A DNA stretch of 64,000 bases from Diplocarpon mali (Eukaryota; Ascomycota; Leotiomycetes; Helotiales; Drepanopezizaceae): contig JAENRP010000069.1 in the NCBI GenBank assembly GCA_024741835.1, positions 113,233 to 177,232 on the forward strand, in the 5' to 3' direction. The position numbers and the translations under genes were made by a program. The notes under the pieces were generated by a model that was not told the DNA's origin, did not search any database, and worked only from the letters and a program-made list of their open reading frames with translations. Shown one piece after another: positions 46,537 to 59,162 of the stretch. Numbering within the stretch: position 1 is the stretch's first letter; every line of letters begins with the position of its first letter.

Positions 46537-48249
46537 ATGGCAGCCTCCCTCACCCTCCTCCTCACCCTCGGCCTCGCTTCCGCGAGCTCCTTGACCTGGA
46601 CGCCTTGCGGCGACGGTCTAGACTGCGCAACACTCACCGTGCCCCTGGAGTATGGCGCGTCGTCCTCGGGCGCAAAGTCAGGAGAAGCACAGATAGCTCT
46701 TGCGCGTTATAAAGCCACTTCGCCCAGCTCCGAGCGACTGGGCTCCATGCTCGTCAATCCCGGCGGCCCCGGCGGCGCCGGCGCCACCTTCGTGAAAGCA
46801 GGCGCCGGCGCCGCCATCTCGGCCATCACAGATGGGCGGTACGACATCATCGGCTGGGACCCGCGAGGTGTCGGGCAGTCGACCCCCAAGCTGCAATGTT
46901 TCCCTAATGCCGGTGACGAGATGTATGCTTACGACGTTTTCCCCTCCGGCCCGGACAGCTGGGCGGGCGTGTTCCAGGACCCGGAATACGACGAGAAAGT
47001 CAGGCAGGAGTTCGAGGAATTCGACGTTGCGGCGGCCCTCCTGGCTGAATCATGCGTGGAGCAGGATTCGCCCGCGTTGTTTACATCGTCTGCTGCGTAC
47101 GTGGCGCGGGACATGGCTGCGATAGTGGATGCCGTCGACGGGAAAGACGCGTTGTTGAATTACTGGGGCTTTTCGTACGGCACTATCTTCCTTGCGGAGT
47201 TCGTGCAGGAATTCCCCGGACGGATCGGCCGTGTCGTCGCGGACGGCGTCGTCGACCCGGAGGCCAACGCCCTCACCTACGCGAGCCAGCTGGCCAACGA
47301 CCAGGTCTCCGTCCGGGACGCGCTCGACGACTTCTTCTCCATGTGCGAACAGGCCGGCACGCTTTGCCCGCTGTCCGAACCTCCCGCCGGCGTAGTCGCC
47401 AGCATGGCCACGCGCTTCGACAAGCTGTTGAGTTCCCTGTACACCGAAGCTGTCATCGCTTATGACCTCCCAATTGATTCTGAGATTCTCATCCGCGTCG
47501 TCTGGTCCTACCTACGCGTCCCCGCCTTCTGGCCTCGGCTTTCCATGGCCATCAACCAGCTCGAAGCCGGCAAGAGACCTAAGGTCCTCATCTCGATGAT
47601 CGCCGACCAATTCGCCGACGAGCCTAAAGATCCGCAAGGGCCCGCTCGCGGCCTGTTTATAGAATTCCCGCTCACGTGCATCGACAATGCGCCCTCCAGC
47701 CACATCACCCTCGAAGAGATTATCCAGCTGACCAAATCCATCAGTATCGAGCAGCAGACGCCCCTGCTCACCGCGGGGATCACGCCCATCGCTTTCTGCA
47801 GCCACTTCCCCGACAGGCGGCCCCTTTTGCGCGCGGCGGGCGTGTCGCGGATGGGCGCCGCAGACGCCGTGCTCTCGGAAGCCAAGAAGACTATCTTGAT
47901 CGTCAACCCCCAGCACGACTCCACGACGCCCTTGAAGTCGGCGCGCAAGCTGCGATCGCTGCTCCCGAACTCTTCGCGGCTGGCAGTTCGCGGCGGCGCC
48001 GGCCACACCACGCCCGTGCTCGCTTCGCTGTCTCTGACCGAGACGGTGCGCAACTTCTTCGTCACGGCTGAGCTGCCGAAGGCTGACGAGACCTACCATG
48101 CCATCGATCAGTTAATCTTTGTGCCCGGGGAGTACACGGATGAGAACCCTCTGGCGCCGGCGACCTACAACGGGACGTATACTGAGTCGCAGACCAAGCT
48201 TCTGCATGCTAACTACAACCTGACCAAAGCCTTTCTCGCTATTGCCTAA
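46537..48249 (+). CDS. Secreted S33 alpha/beta-hydrolase peptidase (TAP-like)
   Basis: Likely an extracellular exopeptidase of the tripeptidyl-aminopeptidase-like group in MEROPS family S33. It is intronless, 570 residues. Residues 1 to about 18 are a signal peptide (MAASLTLLLTLGLASASS). The oxyanion region SMLVNPGGPGGAGATFV and DIIGWDPRGVGQS are textbook S33. The nucleophile is S213 in YWGFSYGT, the acid D461 in VNPQHDSTTP and the base H490 in RGGAGHTTPVL. The C-terminal part with these last two residues corresponds to the TAP-like domain (PF08386). C-terminal N-x-T sites (NGT, NLT) fit secretion. The frame is open upstream to 46453 without changing the call, but the ATG at 46537 directly starts the signal peptide. 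The gene is visibly more GC-rich than its surroundings. The natural substrate is unknown. Confidence 0.93.
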   Translation: MAASLTLLLTLGLASASSLTWTPCGDGLDCATLTVPLEYGASSSGAKSGEAQIALARYKATSPSSERLGSMLVNPGGPGGAGATFVKAGAGAAISAITDGRYDIIGWDPRGVGQSTPKLQCFPNAGDEMYAYDVFPSGPDSWAGVFQDPEYDEKVRQEFEEFDVAAALLAESCVEQDSPALFTSSAAYVARDMAAIVDAVDGKDALLNYWGFSYGTIFLAEFVQEFPGRIGRVVADGVVDPEANALTYASQLANDQVSVRDALDDFFSMCEQAGTLCPLSEPPAGVVASMATRFDKLLSSLYTEAVIAYDLPIDSEILIRVVWSYLRVPAFWPRLSMAINQLEAGKRPKVLISMIADQFADEPKDPQGPARGLFIEFPLTCIDNAPSSHITLEEIIQLTKSISIEQQTPLLTAGITPIAFCSHFPDRRPLLRAAGVSRMGAADAVLSEAKKTILIVNPQHDSTTPLKSARKLRSLLPNSSRLAVRGGAGHTTPVLASLSLTETVRNFFVTAELPKADETYHAIDQLIFVPGEYTDENPLAPATYNGTYTESQTKLLHANYNLTKAFLAIA

Positions 48250-48581
48250 CCGGATTCCGTCGCAGCCGCCTCATCCGTCTTATTGATCCGGTGCAAGCAG
48301 GTGTGTCACAGTTTTGGCCCAATCACGTACTCTAACCAGTGTTTTTCTTGTAGCGCAAAGGATGGTAATGTCTAGTGTTGAAGTAGAATTGATTGAATTG
48401 AAAAAGAGAGGAGCTGAGAAGCAGCTCTAAAGCTACTTATATAGGTATATGCTAATAGAACTACGCTAAACCCAATCTAAGATAGGCGAAACCGTCGCTT
48501 ATCTATGTACTAGCGAAGTAGTAGCCGATGTGAGATAGCTCCTTCTAACATCTAGATATATCCCGAAAATCAGAGTCTCTG

Positions 48582-48665
48582 TCTTGGCTAATTGGCATTT
48601 TGGCGAGGGGATTGGCATCAGAGTATTTTGTCTTGGCCAATTGGCATTTTTGGCGAGCGGTTTGG
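48582..48665. repeat. Two-copy direct repeat (TTGGCTAATTGGCATTTT)
   Basis: CTTGGCTAATTGGCATTTTG at 48582 is followed 50 bases later by CTTGGCCAATTGGCATTTTT. Both continue into GGCGAG and a TTGGC. Only two units are present. Confidence 0.65.
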
Positions 48666-48870
48666 CTGTTTGAATATGTCTATCTCATAATATATATGCT
48701 TGCGAAATGTTCACCTACTCGCACCTACATCTTGTGAAGTCTCCTCGCGAATACGCGCTTAAAATCGTTGTAAGGGCGCGCTAGCGTTCAGCGCCACGGG
48801 ATATTCAAGACTAGGAAAAAGCCACTAATAAATTCATTTCCAGCTATATCCATACATATACATATATTTA

Positions 48871-48934
48871 TCTCTCTCTCCCTCTCTCCCACTCTGCCTT
48901 TCTCCCCCTCTCCCCCTCTCTCTCTCCCTCTCTC
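48871..48934. repeat. CT-rich microsatellite
   Basis: Repeated TCTC/CCCTC units with only two interrupting purines. Non-coding. Confidence 0.8.
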
Positions 48935-50086
48935 ATCAAAGACCCCGAGAGCGCTCCGCCACACCATCATGACCAGGTCACTTCCCAAGTAGTCGTGAAG
49001 TATTCCTCGGCCCAAACTGACTCTCTTCTGGCTGCGAGCCAGGCCTGTCGCGTCACCCCCCTCCCGCTCACTTGAGCGAGAGAGAGGCGCGGTCCGGCTT
49101 ACTGGACTTTTGACTTCTGAAAAGGTAGTCTACTCACTACATCGAGGCGCGGCTGAGATGCTTCACCTCCGCTACCCTCTGAGCAGCAGAGGGGATGGCT
49201 CGCGCTCTGCAACTTTCTATACCATTTCCCCGCTCGTCGTATGTTGGGCACAGAGAGAGGATGGGCCAGGGACATGATGGCACATCAGAGTTATCCAGTA
49301 TTCATCTAGTAGATTGCGGCCAGCCACTTGGGCCGTAGTACTTGGCCATCATGGCAATTGATAAGAGAACAGGAAGCTGGGCAGAGCAACAGAGCCTCGT
49401 CCCAGGCCGCTACAGCGCCTCAGATGATAGAAGGAAAGGTTGAGGATTAAAGTGACTTAGGACACGAGCCAGATTGGAAATGTTCGTAGCCAGTGAACGA
49501 GTCAGTCAAGTTTTTATTGTTCATTCTTCCACTCCAAAACAATGTGCTTGCGTGGCGCAAAACAGTTGCACTGGACTCAGTTATCTGTATATACAGCATA
49601 GCTACCCCCTCCTCCCCAAACTTCAACATCGCATCTGCGATTTCCGACTCGACATATTCCATACAAAGCAACCACAAATCAAATCATGATTTGAGCTAAT
49701 AGCACAAAGCACGGTTTTCTCAGACATTTCAAGTCCTTCCAGAGAAGGCTCGTACAGTATAGCAAAATTCGTTATAATCTCAACATGATACTCGCTCAGC
49801 TGACTATAATCGAATCGAATTTATCGTTTCGTTCGTGGGGCTTCGTGAATGCATAAAATTGGAAGGGAGTCGCCTCGCATACCAAGGAGCAAGCGTGGAG
49901 GCTCAGGAGGCTGGTGGTGTATTATTTTCGCAGTCATTCGTTTGAAGGAAATCATGGTGCGGCCTACACCCAAGCGCCGACTATGCTCCAACGCCACTCA
50001 CAATGAATTCAAAGATGAGTTCATCCAACACCCGCCATCCTATCCAGGAGTGAGCGAGCTACCGAGCAAAATCCCGGGTACTGGAC

Positions 50087-53000
50087 TTAGACATCCATCA
50101 TTTCCGCGTCGTCAGCTAGCACGGCATCGGCTGGGCCCCAGTTCCCTTCAAAGACGGTCGCTCCGGCACGGCGGCGTTGCGCAACCCAGTCAATGCCACC
50201 TGACTGCAAGACTTCATCGATAACTGGGCGGTCTGCAGGATTTGGCGAGATCATCCACCGGACGAGCTTATCCAGTGCATGTTCGTGATACATGTCTCTC
50301 ATGAACGGTGGGGCTCTATGGAGCTCACCTCCTCTGGCGGATCCAAACAGATTCCCTGGGTCGTGGGATAGGGATCTCCCAGAGTTTCCGCAATTTCGCT
50401 TGCGGCTGCCCATCGTAGGCGATCCAAAATCAGTGTCGATCTCGTCATCACTGCCGTATGGTTCCATGGCAACGTCGCTATCCTCCAGCGGGATACCCGT
50501 TGCATCTCTTGTGAGAGTGCTGTCGCTGCTCCATGTAAGACTGGGAGCATCGCTCATGTCACCAGAGCGGAGGCGGGTCCAGGTAGGGCCGTTGTCCGGA
50601 AGTTGTACGTTGCCGGCAATTTCCAGGATGATGAGACCGAGTGCGAAGACATCTGCTGGTTTGTCGTACTTGCCCATGAGGATTTCAGGACCAATGTACT
50701 CGCGATCGCCTTCACCCTCGATGCCGGATTGAGCGGGCCAGCTAGCAGCCATACCAAAGTCTCCAATCTTGACTACGCCTTCAAAAGTGATCAGGATGTT
50801 AGCAGGTTTGAGATCCAGGTGGATGAAGCCAGAATCGTGAATATGTTTGAGGCCCTCGAGTGCTGTCAGCGATAACCGCGCATCAGACAGAGAGTGAGGG
50901 AATTATCATACCCTTCCTAGTTCCAACAGGATCTTCCAAATCCGGAAGTCATCCAAGCGTCCCTTACGACCGACAGTAGTCAGGAAGACATCGAGACTTC
51001 CTTCCTCGCAGTATTCGGTCTGAATATACAGGTGGTTCATCTCCTCCCAGCTGTCTATGAAATGCAAGACGTGATCAGACTGCCCGAGTGCTTTAAGCAC
51101 ATTGACTTCCTGCAGTTTCCGCTGACGGTCCCTGGTGCCCTGGAAAGGCTGTCTTGACTTCTTGACTGCGAAGACCCGTTCTGGCATGGGCGTCCGAGGG
51201 GACTTCCGTGATAATGGCGAGCCAGAAGCACCGTAGAAGAATGACTGAGCAGTGCTTGGGCGGGTCTTGGCGGGCTGTGTGACCCGATACACACGAGAGA
51301 ATTCACCAGTGCCAATCATCTCAACCTTTTCAAATCGTGAAATCAGAGAGTTGTCGATGTCTGACGGCGCGAATGTGCTGACGGGGGTTGTACTGAGACG
51401 GCGGTCTCCCAGGGTTGGAAAATAATCGCGGCCGGCTGTTGGGGTGGCGGGTGGGAGCATGCCATGGACCCCTGGCTGAGAAGTTTGCCCATCTCGTGGA
51501 TTTGAGATGGAGAGACCGCTCGGGTCAGGCGGAAGCATGCTGTCTTGTGGAGTACTGGGTGACAATCTTTCGAGGAAATCTATGCGCTCCAACGGACTGG
51601 CTGGAGCAACGTGACTAATTTTAGTAAAGCCCGGTTTCCTCGCAGGACTAAGAAATGAAGAAGTAGCGAGAGATCTGGGCACCAGGGGTGCCGGGAAATG
51701 AAGGTTCAGAGCACGCTCAGATCGGGATTTACTGAATGAGGGCACTGAGTCTGCAGCCTTGAGAGAATCTCGGTTGGTGACACCAGGTGTGGGAGAATCA
51801 CCCAGGTCCATTGACCCATCGCTTTCATACGATCCCTGACTATCTGGACTTGTGAAGAGGTTCAACTTACTACTTGTTCTGGTTAGTGATTTCGACAGTC
51901 CATATCCAACAGCTGATGTGGAGGCTGCGAAGCTTCGGTGGTTGCTGGGGCTACCGTTACATTGCTGTTGAGCGAGAGCTTGCTTCGTCGGAGTTGGCGG
52001 TAGATCAAAATCATTTCCGTGGCTGCCCTTTGCGTCAGGTGATCCTCCGCTCTCATCTCCATCAACGCTCAGGAAACTCCCTCTCCTATTGCCGAACGCG
52101 CTGCCGAACACACCATTGCCTTTGCCGAACGTTCCCTGCACGTTCTGGGTTCCGTGGGGGCTGAATGGCGTAGAAGGCGTTCCAAAGGAGTGTCGGATGT
52201 GTCGGGCCTTTGCAATCGCACTGCCTGGAACTGGTGCAGGATACGTGGAGAATCCACTAACATGCTTTTTGCACGGGGTGTCAGGTACGTTGCCTTTCCT
52301 GCTCCCGCGAAGAATTTGGGGCTGTTCTGGATTTCTATTGACCTTGGAGATCAGACCAGTGGAAGCAAAAGCAGCCGCATGGGGCTTAACTGATTTGTAG
52401 TTCGGGGGGGTCGCGAACGAGTTATCATTCCCAGGTGGCATGTCGAAGGAAAACGGTCGTAAGGAGCCTGCGGGTAGCGACTTGGAAAAGTCAAGTTTGG
52501 GCCTTGGATGCTCCCCGAAATGGACCGGGACATGTGTTGGCGACTCGTCGGCAATGCTTGAATTCGACGAAGAGGTTGTCATAGTTCGGGATAGAGGATG
52601 TGGATGGTGCGCCGGTTGATTAAGCAGATGCACCGAGGCGTTTGGTAAGCTTCCTTGGGATGAGAATGGACTGTCTCTCGGCATTGGAGGCATAAACTGG
52701 TCCAGGGATAGTCGGGGCCTGTTCTTGGCTTGGACAGGAGTTGATATTTGCGGTCCGCAATTTGCAAGCTGCTGAGCTGCTAATGCCTGGGCTGCTTGCC
52801 TCCTACCCCAGGAGGTCTTCTCGCCATGCCGCTGTTGTAGAGTAGATTTTCGCAGTGACGACGATCTTCTCGGCATTGCCGTGAAGGAGGTGGAATTCTC
52901 GTGCAGGACAGATGCGGTAGATAGCTCATACTCGTGATTTGAATCATCATGGATATCGAACTGCGAGGAAGACGATGGGGCGTGGTCGAAGACGTTGAAA

Positions 53001-53710
53001 TCATGCCCAAAACTTGCAGAGCCATGGAGACTCCGTCGCTTTGCAACAGGACTTCCCAGGCTCGCCTGATCAAGATTCATGATCGCGTCGCTGCGTTTGA
53101 GCGGACTTGAGGTAGAAGAGCTCATGAGAGAGTCGTTTGCGCCGTCGCCGCCCAGTCTCGAGAGCGCATGGTTGACTGGGGCAGCGGTCTCGAGACTGTA
53201 CGCCATCTTAGAAGATCGGTCGAGGCTCTTGCGCTCTGCGGGACTCGTGATGCTGATGTTCTCTTGCCCGCCGGCAGGTCCAGCTGGAGGGTGGGTGGCC
53301 GCGTTGCCGGTGTCAGAAGCGTGGCTTAGAGCACGTTTCGTGGGGCTTTTGGGCGAGGTTTTGGTTCGCGACACGGGTCGAGAGGGAGCCGCCTTGCCAC
53401 GAGTCGAAGATCGGAGTGCAAGTTTCGCACTAGGTGGGAACGGGACGGCCAAAGGCGAGGGAGTATGCGGAGGGTTGCTGGAACTGTTGCCAAAGATCGT
53501 GTGGGACACGCGCTTCGGGGGTGATAGTGGTGAGGGAGATAGCGGCGACTTCGGCGACGAACTGGGAGATTTCGTGACCAGGCGAAACTTGGAAGGAGAT
53601 CTTGAAAGCGAGCGCCGCAGAGATCTCACAGCGGAGGTCACATCCACATGGCGAACGTGTGTTGGAGATGGCAAGGTCAGTGTGCCGCCGCCGCCGTTCG
53701 AGTACGACAT
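50087..53710 (-). CDS. Wee1-type mitotic inhibitor kinase
   Basis: This phosphorylates the Cdc28/Cdk1 inhibitory tyrosine and delays mitosis (Wee1/Swe1; ankA in Aspergillus). Exons 53710-50912 and 50854-50087 join to 1188 residues. About 790 N-terminal residues are Ser/Pro-rich and disordered with many SP/TP sites. The kinase domain begins with the glycine loop MIGTGEFSRVYRVT and VFAVKKS (catalytic Lys). The junction reads KILLELGR-GLKHIHDSGF, then FIHLDLKPANIL (the HLD variant typical of Wee1, in place of HRD), KIGDFGMA, and the Wee1 motif EGDREYIGPEILMG. A long insert (about residues 1020-1110) interrupts the C-lobe. The intron acceptor is CTCGAG (50855), 9 bases past a nearer CAG, which would shift the frame. 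The start is the first ATG. Confidence 0.95.
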
Positions 53711-56700
53711 GATACGAAGAGGAATGCGATGACGCTCGTCTATGATACGGGAGATGAAGAAGAGATAGGTCTCCGTGAAGGCGGATTATCGGTCCTGCGG
53801 CATAGAGATGGCGCGGAGCTGGAACTTGCGCGGATGTTTCTTTCTACTCGTGGTGGTCGGTATGCCTGGTCAATAGCTCTACGAAGGAACAGATGCTCGT
53901 CGTGTCTGTACTGGGGAACGTCGATAATCAGCGGTATGGCGCACAGCAGATGCGATGGGACGAGTATGTCGACTTGAGGGAATGTTGGAAGGTTTCGTCG
54001 AAGGTCGGGGAATGCGTGGGTTGCGGTGCGGGCGCCTGGTTCGGGGGCAGGAATGTGACGAACAGATCGAACAAGCGTCATCCAGTTTCCAAGTCCACGG
54101 TCCTTCAACAACGACGACCACTCTCCAGCCCCAAGTCAACCTAACCTGTCGTGTTGCAGGTCCCTTTGTCGGTGGTGGTGGTGGTAGGCGATGGTGTTAC
54201 TGAGAAATGAAGAAGTGATGCGATGCGATGCCATACGCGAGGGTGGACAAGGCCTGGTGAGATCGGTGTGTTGTGGGAAAATTAGGATAGAGGGGGCGCA
54301 CTAGACCGGGGTGGGCATAGTGGGTCGATGGGCTTTGTTTACGTTTACGTACGCGGGTTGACGTGACGCGCCTTCCGGGAGGGGCGATGGACAAGGCAGG
54401 GAAGGGCAGCGCAGGGCAGGGCGAGACTCTCAAGAAGACGTTGGAAAGCATAGTAAAATGTATGAATGGATAAATTAGTACAGACTCGCATCCGGCGCTC
54501 TGCGTGGAGCGTTTTTGGAGAATCCGGATTCCACAATTCGGAATCCAGAATCCAGAATCCTAGAATAGCAACCCGAGGTAGTTAGTGTCCATGCTGCTTT
54601 GCCTCGGTGTGCCCCAGGCAAAAGACCTCGACGCGCTCTACTCGCATCGAGTACTTCTTCGTACTAACGCAGTATGTCGACGAGTGGCCAATCAGCTACC
54701 GACGCCGGCTGGACTTCGACACCTTCACGGAAGTGTCCGAACCCAGCGGTGGCTCAGGGGTCCAGGATGGGTATTCTGTCGATCCCCGCTTCGAACTCCT
54801 CTGCCGCCTGCTCTGCTCTGCTCTGCTGTGCCCTTACTCTACTCTGCCGCTGCTCTGCCGCTGCTCAGCTCCCAGCCCAGATCTAAAGTACAGGAATGAT
54901 CCCATCATCCAGAAATAGCAGTCCAGTTTCCATTATTCTGCTGCCAAGTCACCACTCGACTGCACACACGTCTGCTGGCTATCGTCCGCCTCGACAGTGA
55001 GGAGAACAGAGAAACAGAAAGCAGCGACGAATCCATGACGAGTGTACGCTTCCATCGGTTTGTTTACATGGTTTCGCGGCGTGTTTACTTTGGACGCGTC
55101 CCCAGAGAAAACAACAACAACAACAACAACAACAACCACCACCACCACCACCAAAACAAAAAAACAAAAACACACCCCCTGGGTCAAACAACAACAACGC
55201 CCAGCAACACCCTGTTGTGGCCACTTCGTATCGAATGTGTATAACATGCTTTTCTGCCCCCCCAGCCCAATTCTCGGCCCGCGCCCCAATGCTGGGAGGC
55301 CCAAGGTTGCCGACAAGGGAGAGCCTGCTCACCCGCTGTCCTCTGATCGGGAGAAAGGGGGAAAGGCTTTTAATCGCATGGTCTTCATTTTACCCGTGCA
55401 ATCTCCTTACCTGGAAATCATTCTCTTTGTGTAAATCCCGCCTTATTTTGCTGGAACGATTACCCCTTTTCGGAAGTACCGGCGATCCGTTCACCTCATC
55501 TCCCCTTTGTTGTTGGGACGTGAAGAGATCCTCATCGGCGCATTCGGATATCTCATTTGAATGTTTTCCATTTCTCACACAGCCGAGGAAGGCCGTTTTC
55601 CGGGCGGTACAAGACGGGAGGATGCGGGCACGTATCAACTATCAACTATCGCTATACCGGAAATGTATCAGAACATTCAGAATCATGGGATAGACGGGTG
55701 GCTTAGAATCAGAAATCCTTAATGATCCTGCAAAATCGGCACAGACAGTCTTTCACGGTTTACTTGCTCAATTTGCTGTAAATCCCTAAACAAAAGTCTC
55801 CGGATTCCGATCGCATCTGCTTGGCACTCATTTCAGCCTCATCAATAACCCGGCACCTTCAGCTTTCCTTCCCACCCAATTACAACCTCGCTGCTCGTCT
55901 CGGGACCAGTGGAACCGCGTCCACTACAGCTCATCCTTACTAAATGCCTGCCGCTTTACATGAATTCTCTCTAATATCAATACATACTGTGCTGTTTACT
56001 TTTTCTCATTTCTAATTTGCGTTTATTACGTATTTACAGCTGGTCGAAATGCTGAAAAGACTAGGAACCGAATAAACAAGCCGATACGCCGGGAGCGATT
56101 CAATATTAGAAGCCTTGCAATATTATTACGCACACGGCGAGAGCTTCAGCAGAAATTTCCATGTGTAGAAATAATGAAATGTCAATAGCAAACAGGCTAG
56201 GAACTTGCTTTGCTGAGTCGATGTGTACAAACTCTACTATGGGGTTTTCATTCAGCGGTTTATTGTGATTGCCAGTTATCTAGATAACTTTATACGGAAA
56301 GAGTGCGCTCTGTGTAAGAGCAGTAGGCAAGTTTGAAGCGTTGAGCTATATTATAAGCGGCTTCACTACTGTCGAGGCGAAGTACGAATAAGATGTTCGG
56401 CCATCCCAACCTCTCCATACCTCCGTACGATACAATGCATAATCTATACAAAGAAAGAGAAAGCATCCAGGTGCAAAAGTCTATTGAGAAAAGGACCCTG
56501 GCCCGGAGCTCGAGATGGTTGATCCACCAGAGCTTTCCGACAAGCCGCAAGAAATAACCCGAGGCAGATCTGCCCATCCATCCGCTTGGCTAATAATACC
56601 AGACCCTCAAAACACAAGCGTCCTTTCTAACCGTATAGCCCCGGCCCAAATTTTGTATGAACTGGGGGGAGACAAATAATATGCAAACACATTGTACCGG

Positions 56701-57754
56701 CAGGAAATATATCAGTGTGTTGCTGAGCCCTTACCTCAAAATCACACCATAGGCGAAACTCAACGACACTCCTTCCGGCTCTTAGGCCTGAAGTCCAAGC
56801 TCTCCCGGGTTGCAACTTCATGTCCCGTTCCATTCCGCATACCAAATCCCTCTACAATTTATAACAAGTGCTTACCGTACCCGCGCAGCAAACCCGCAAG
56901 ACATTTCGACACTCCTACTGGTTGTAATCGAGGAAGCCTTACGTCAGGGATATTCTCGCAATCAACGCTCAACCGAAAAGCCAACGTTCTCGACCGCGCT
57001 TCTTAAAGACCTTGAACCAAAAGAACTCTACTGCCTCAATGGCTGCTGTCCATACATAAGTGTGACCCGACGAGTAATTCGAGTTTGCGATGCTCTCGAC
57101 GATTATTGTGTAGGGATAACGGCTTCGGATACTGTTTTTCACATACAAGATACATTTCTTGAAAGACAAGTCTACGTACATGGCAAACAGGTTACATGGG
57201 ACTAAGCACGCTAGGAGGTATTCCACTTGAGATTTTCCATGTTAAGGACTGTCGAAAGCAAAGGTGAGGTATACCTCTCATTTGTTATTCTCGTCTAAGG
57301 TATAGAGATAGTTGCTACTACTCTTGTTTTACATTTGACTTGGGGTAGGATAAGCTCATGCTATTTCTTATCTATATATGAGGTTGTTGGCTTAAAACTT
57401 GAGAGTGTAGTATTTAAAAGCACTAAACTCTTGCTCGGGCGTGCCGCGTGAAGCAGGATGCGTCGCAGGTACGTATTTAGGCAGGATGGCAGCTACTTAG
57501 ATACTCATTGCTTTACAGCCTGGGATTCTAGCACCAACTCGCAAATACTATAAGTAATCTTGACCTATGGGTTGGATAAGTTGCCCGAGAAGGCATAGCG
57601 CACATTTTCAAACGTCATGTGTCAATTTAGGTAATCACCTTGTTTTCTCCGGCTGTAAACCCGCCTAGTCGTCCTATTACGGGCAGAATAGACGTATAGA
57701 GAGCAAATATTCCCCACTCGGATTTGGAAATCAGGCTGATCTGTCTCCCCTGGG
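53711..57754. other. Intergenic region upstream of Wee1 gene
   Basis: About 4 kb with no recognised gene. The first kilobase is likely the Wee1 5' UTR and promoter. Low-complexity tracts occur at 54801-54880 (TGCTC-rich) and 55110-55153 (listed). Short open frames at 53.7-57.2 kb on both strands carry no domain. Confidence 0.5.
55110..55153. repeat. (AAC)n(ACC)n trinucleotide microsatellite
   Basis: About nine AAC units pass directly into about six ACC units, then an A-rich stretch. Any apparent poly-Asn/Thr/His or poly-Val/Cys frame over it is an artefact of the repeat. Confidence 0.9.
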
Positions 57755-58378
57755 CTTTTTTCCCCCTTTTAATATACTATATCAGTTCTATACTATAAAG
57801 TGTAAGCGAAAAACGCTATTGTTGGATTTATGTGTAAGGAAAACTAACCTAAAAACTCCTTAAATATTTACTATTGTAATTCCTTAGATTAGAGTCCAAC
57901 TTGTACCTTAATTAATAGTTGTTCCTATTAAGTCTTAGGCGAGTATAATCTTAAAAGATGCTCTAGCAAATAGAGTTGTCTTAAGTTCTTTCTGTTAACA
58001 TAAGACCTTTACGTAAATAGCAGCTATTTACTACATTATGTTAAGCATCTTACTAGCCAGCGGCGGCTCTCGATTATAACTCTTCTTATCGACTTTATGT
58101 AAAATTATCGAAATATTTCCTTTTCCTCTTCCTTCTCCTCCTTTTATTCAAATACTATAACCTGTCTTTTTCTCCTTCTCCTTTATTAAGCCTTTCCTCT
58201 GGTTATAAGAACGTATTTAAACGATTATAAGATATATATAAATATAGCTCTAAAGTCAGGGGTATTTACAAAAGAGGTGGTATAATAGAGAGAAAAAAAT
58301 TCCAGCATTTCGAAAGCTCTAGCTTTATTCGACTTAGGGTTTGATTATACAGGCATTGCGTTATCGTCTCCCTCCCCT
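57755..58378 (+). repeat. Dispersed AT-rich repeat, copy (left arm of second block)
   Basis: Starts at GGGCTTTTTTCCCCCTTTTA, continues ATACTATATCAGTTCTATAC and AGTGTAAGCGAAAAACGC like the copy at 17.34 kb, and ends CGTCTCCC. The segment before the end (the TCTGCAGACTC region) is deleted relative to copy 1. A second start-like CCCCTGGGCTTTTA follows directly at 58375. Confidence 0.65.
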
Positions 58379-58566
58379 GGGCTTTTAATGAAGTTTCTTA
58401 TTCGAAATTCCATACCCTAAGAAACCTTCTAGTTCTAAAAGAGATCAAAGCGCTACGTCGGCGATTGACTTTTTTACGATCTAACTCATAGCTTTAGATT
58501 CAGACACTAGAAAGAAATCAATTTAAATATACTTTAATCTCATTATTGAGATGCTCGTTACAAATA

Positions 58567-58780
58567 CTCCCCCCCCCCCCGGCAGACGGTGGATCGAATC
58601 AACCACTTATTGTCCTGTATGCCTGGAAAAGTACAATGTATCTGCGAGGAAGAATTTTTTTCATTAAATGCTATTTCTTAAGTTTTGTGACGTTCGGTTA
58701 TTTCCCTGAACAACTAGAGTTCGTACTTTCTAGTGGGCTCTAGTGGGTTTTTTGATCCACCGTCGGTGGAAAAAAAATAG
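58567..58780. mobile_element. Small MITE with TA-flanked inverted repeats
   Basis: About 214 bases bounded by TA (58565-58566 and 58781-58782). The terminal inverted repeats are about 40 bases: left CGGCAGACGGTGGATCGAAT, then CAACCAC; right, on the minus strand, CCACCGACGGTGGATCAAAA, then AACCCAC. The interior is AT-rich and non-coding. Size, TIRs and TA duplication fit a Tc1/mariner-type non-autonomous element inserted between the arms of the larger repeat. Confidence 0.75.
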
Positions 58781-59162
58781 TACTTTTTCGGCCTTCGGAT
58801 TTGAGAATCGCTCTCAGAACCTTTTTTTAAAAACTAGAAGAGCCCCTTCACAGAAGTATAGCGGTAACTTAAGGTAACCTTCCAATAGGAATAAGATGAG
58901 GAGGGTGGGATACAAAACTTACATATGCGTTATCGTGAAATGATCCAATATTTTGATCTTTTCAAGAATAATGCTGAACCCGCCTTATAAGATATGAAAT
59001 ACATTAAGTCTGAATGCAATCAAATGTAGAAATACTCTTTCTTTCATTCCAGGATCTTACACCTCAAAGTTGGTTTATCTAGATTCCCGTATAAGTAGTA
59101 TTTGAGCGCACTTCTACATTACTATTTTGAAATAGAAGGCGGGTTATAATAATTAGCTACCA

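Larger units (their letters stand above)
48250..50086. other. Intergenic region with simple repeats
   Basis: No gene was recognised. It contains a 50-base-spaced direct repeat (48582-48665) and a pyrimidine microsatellite (48871-48934). Both flanking genes end into it. Confidence 0.55.

Noticed and set aside
47508..48099. Long antisense frames over the S33 peptidase
   Set aside because: Expected in GC-rich coding DNA; the plus strand has the full catalytic triad and signal peptide.
55035..55332. Poly-Asn/His/Thr and poly-Val/Cys frames
   Set aside because: Direct products of the AAC/ACC microsatellite.
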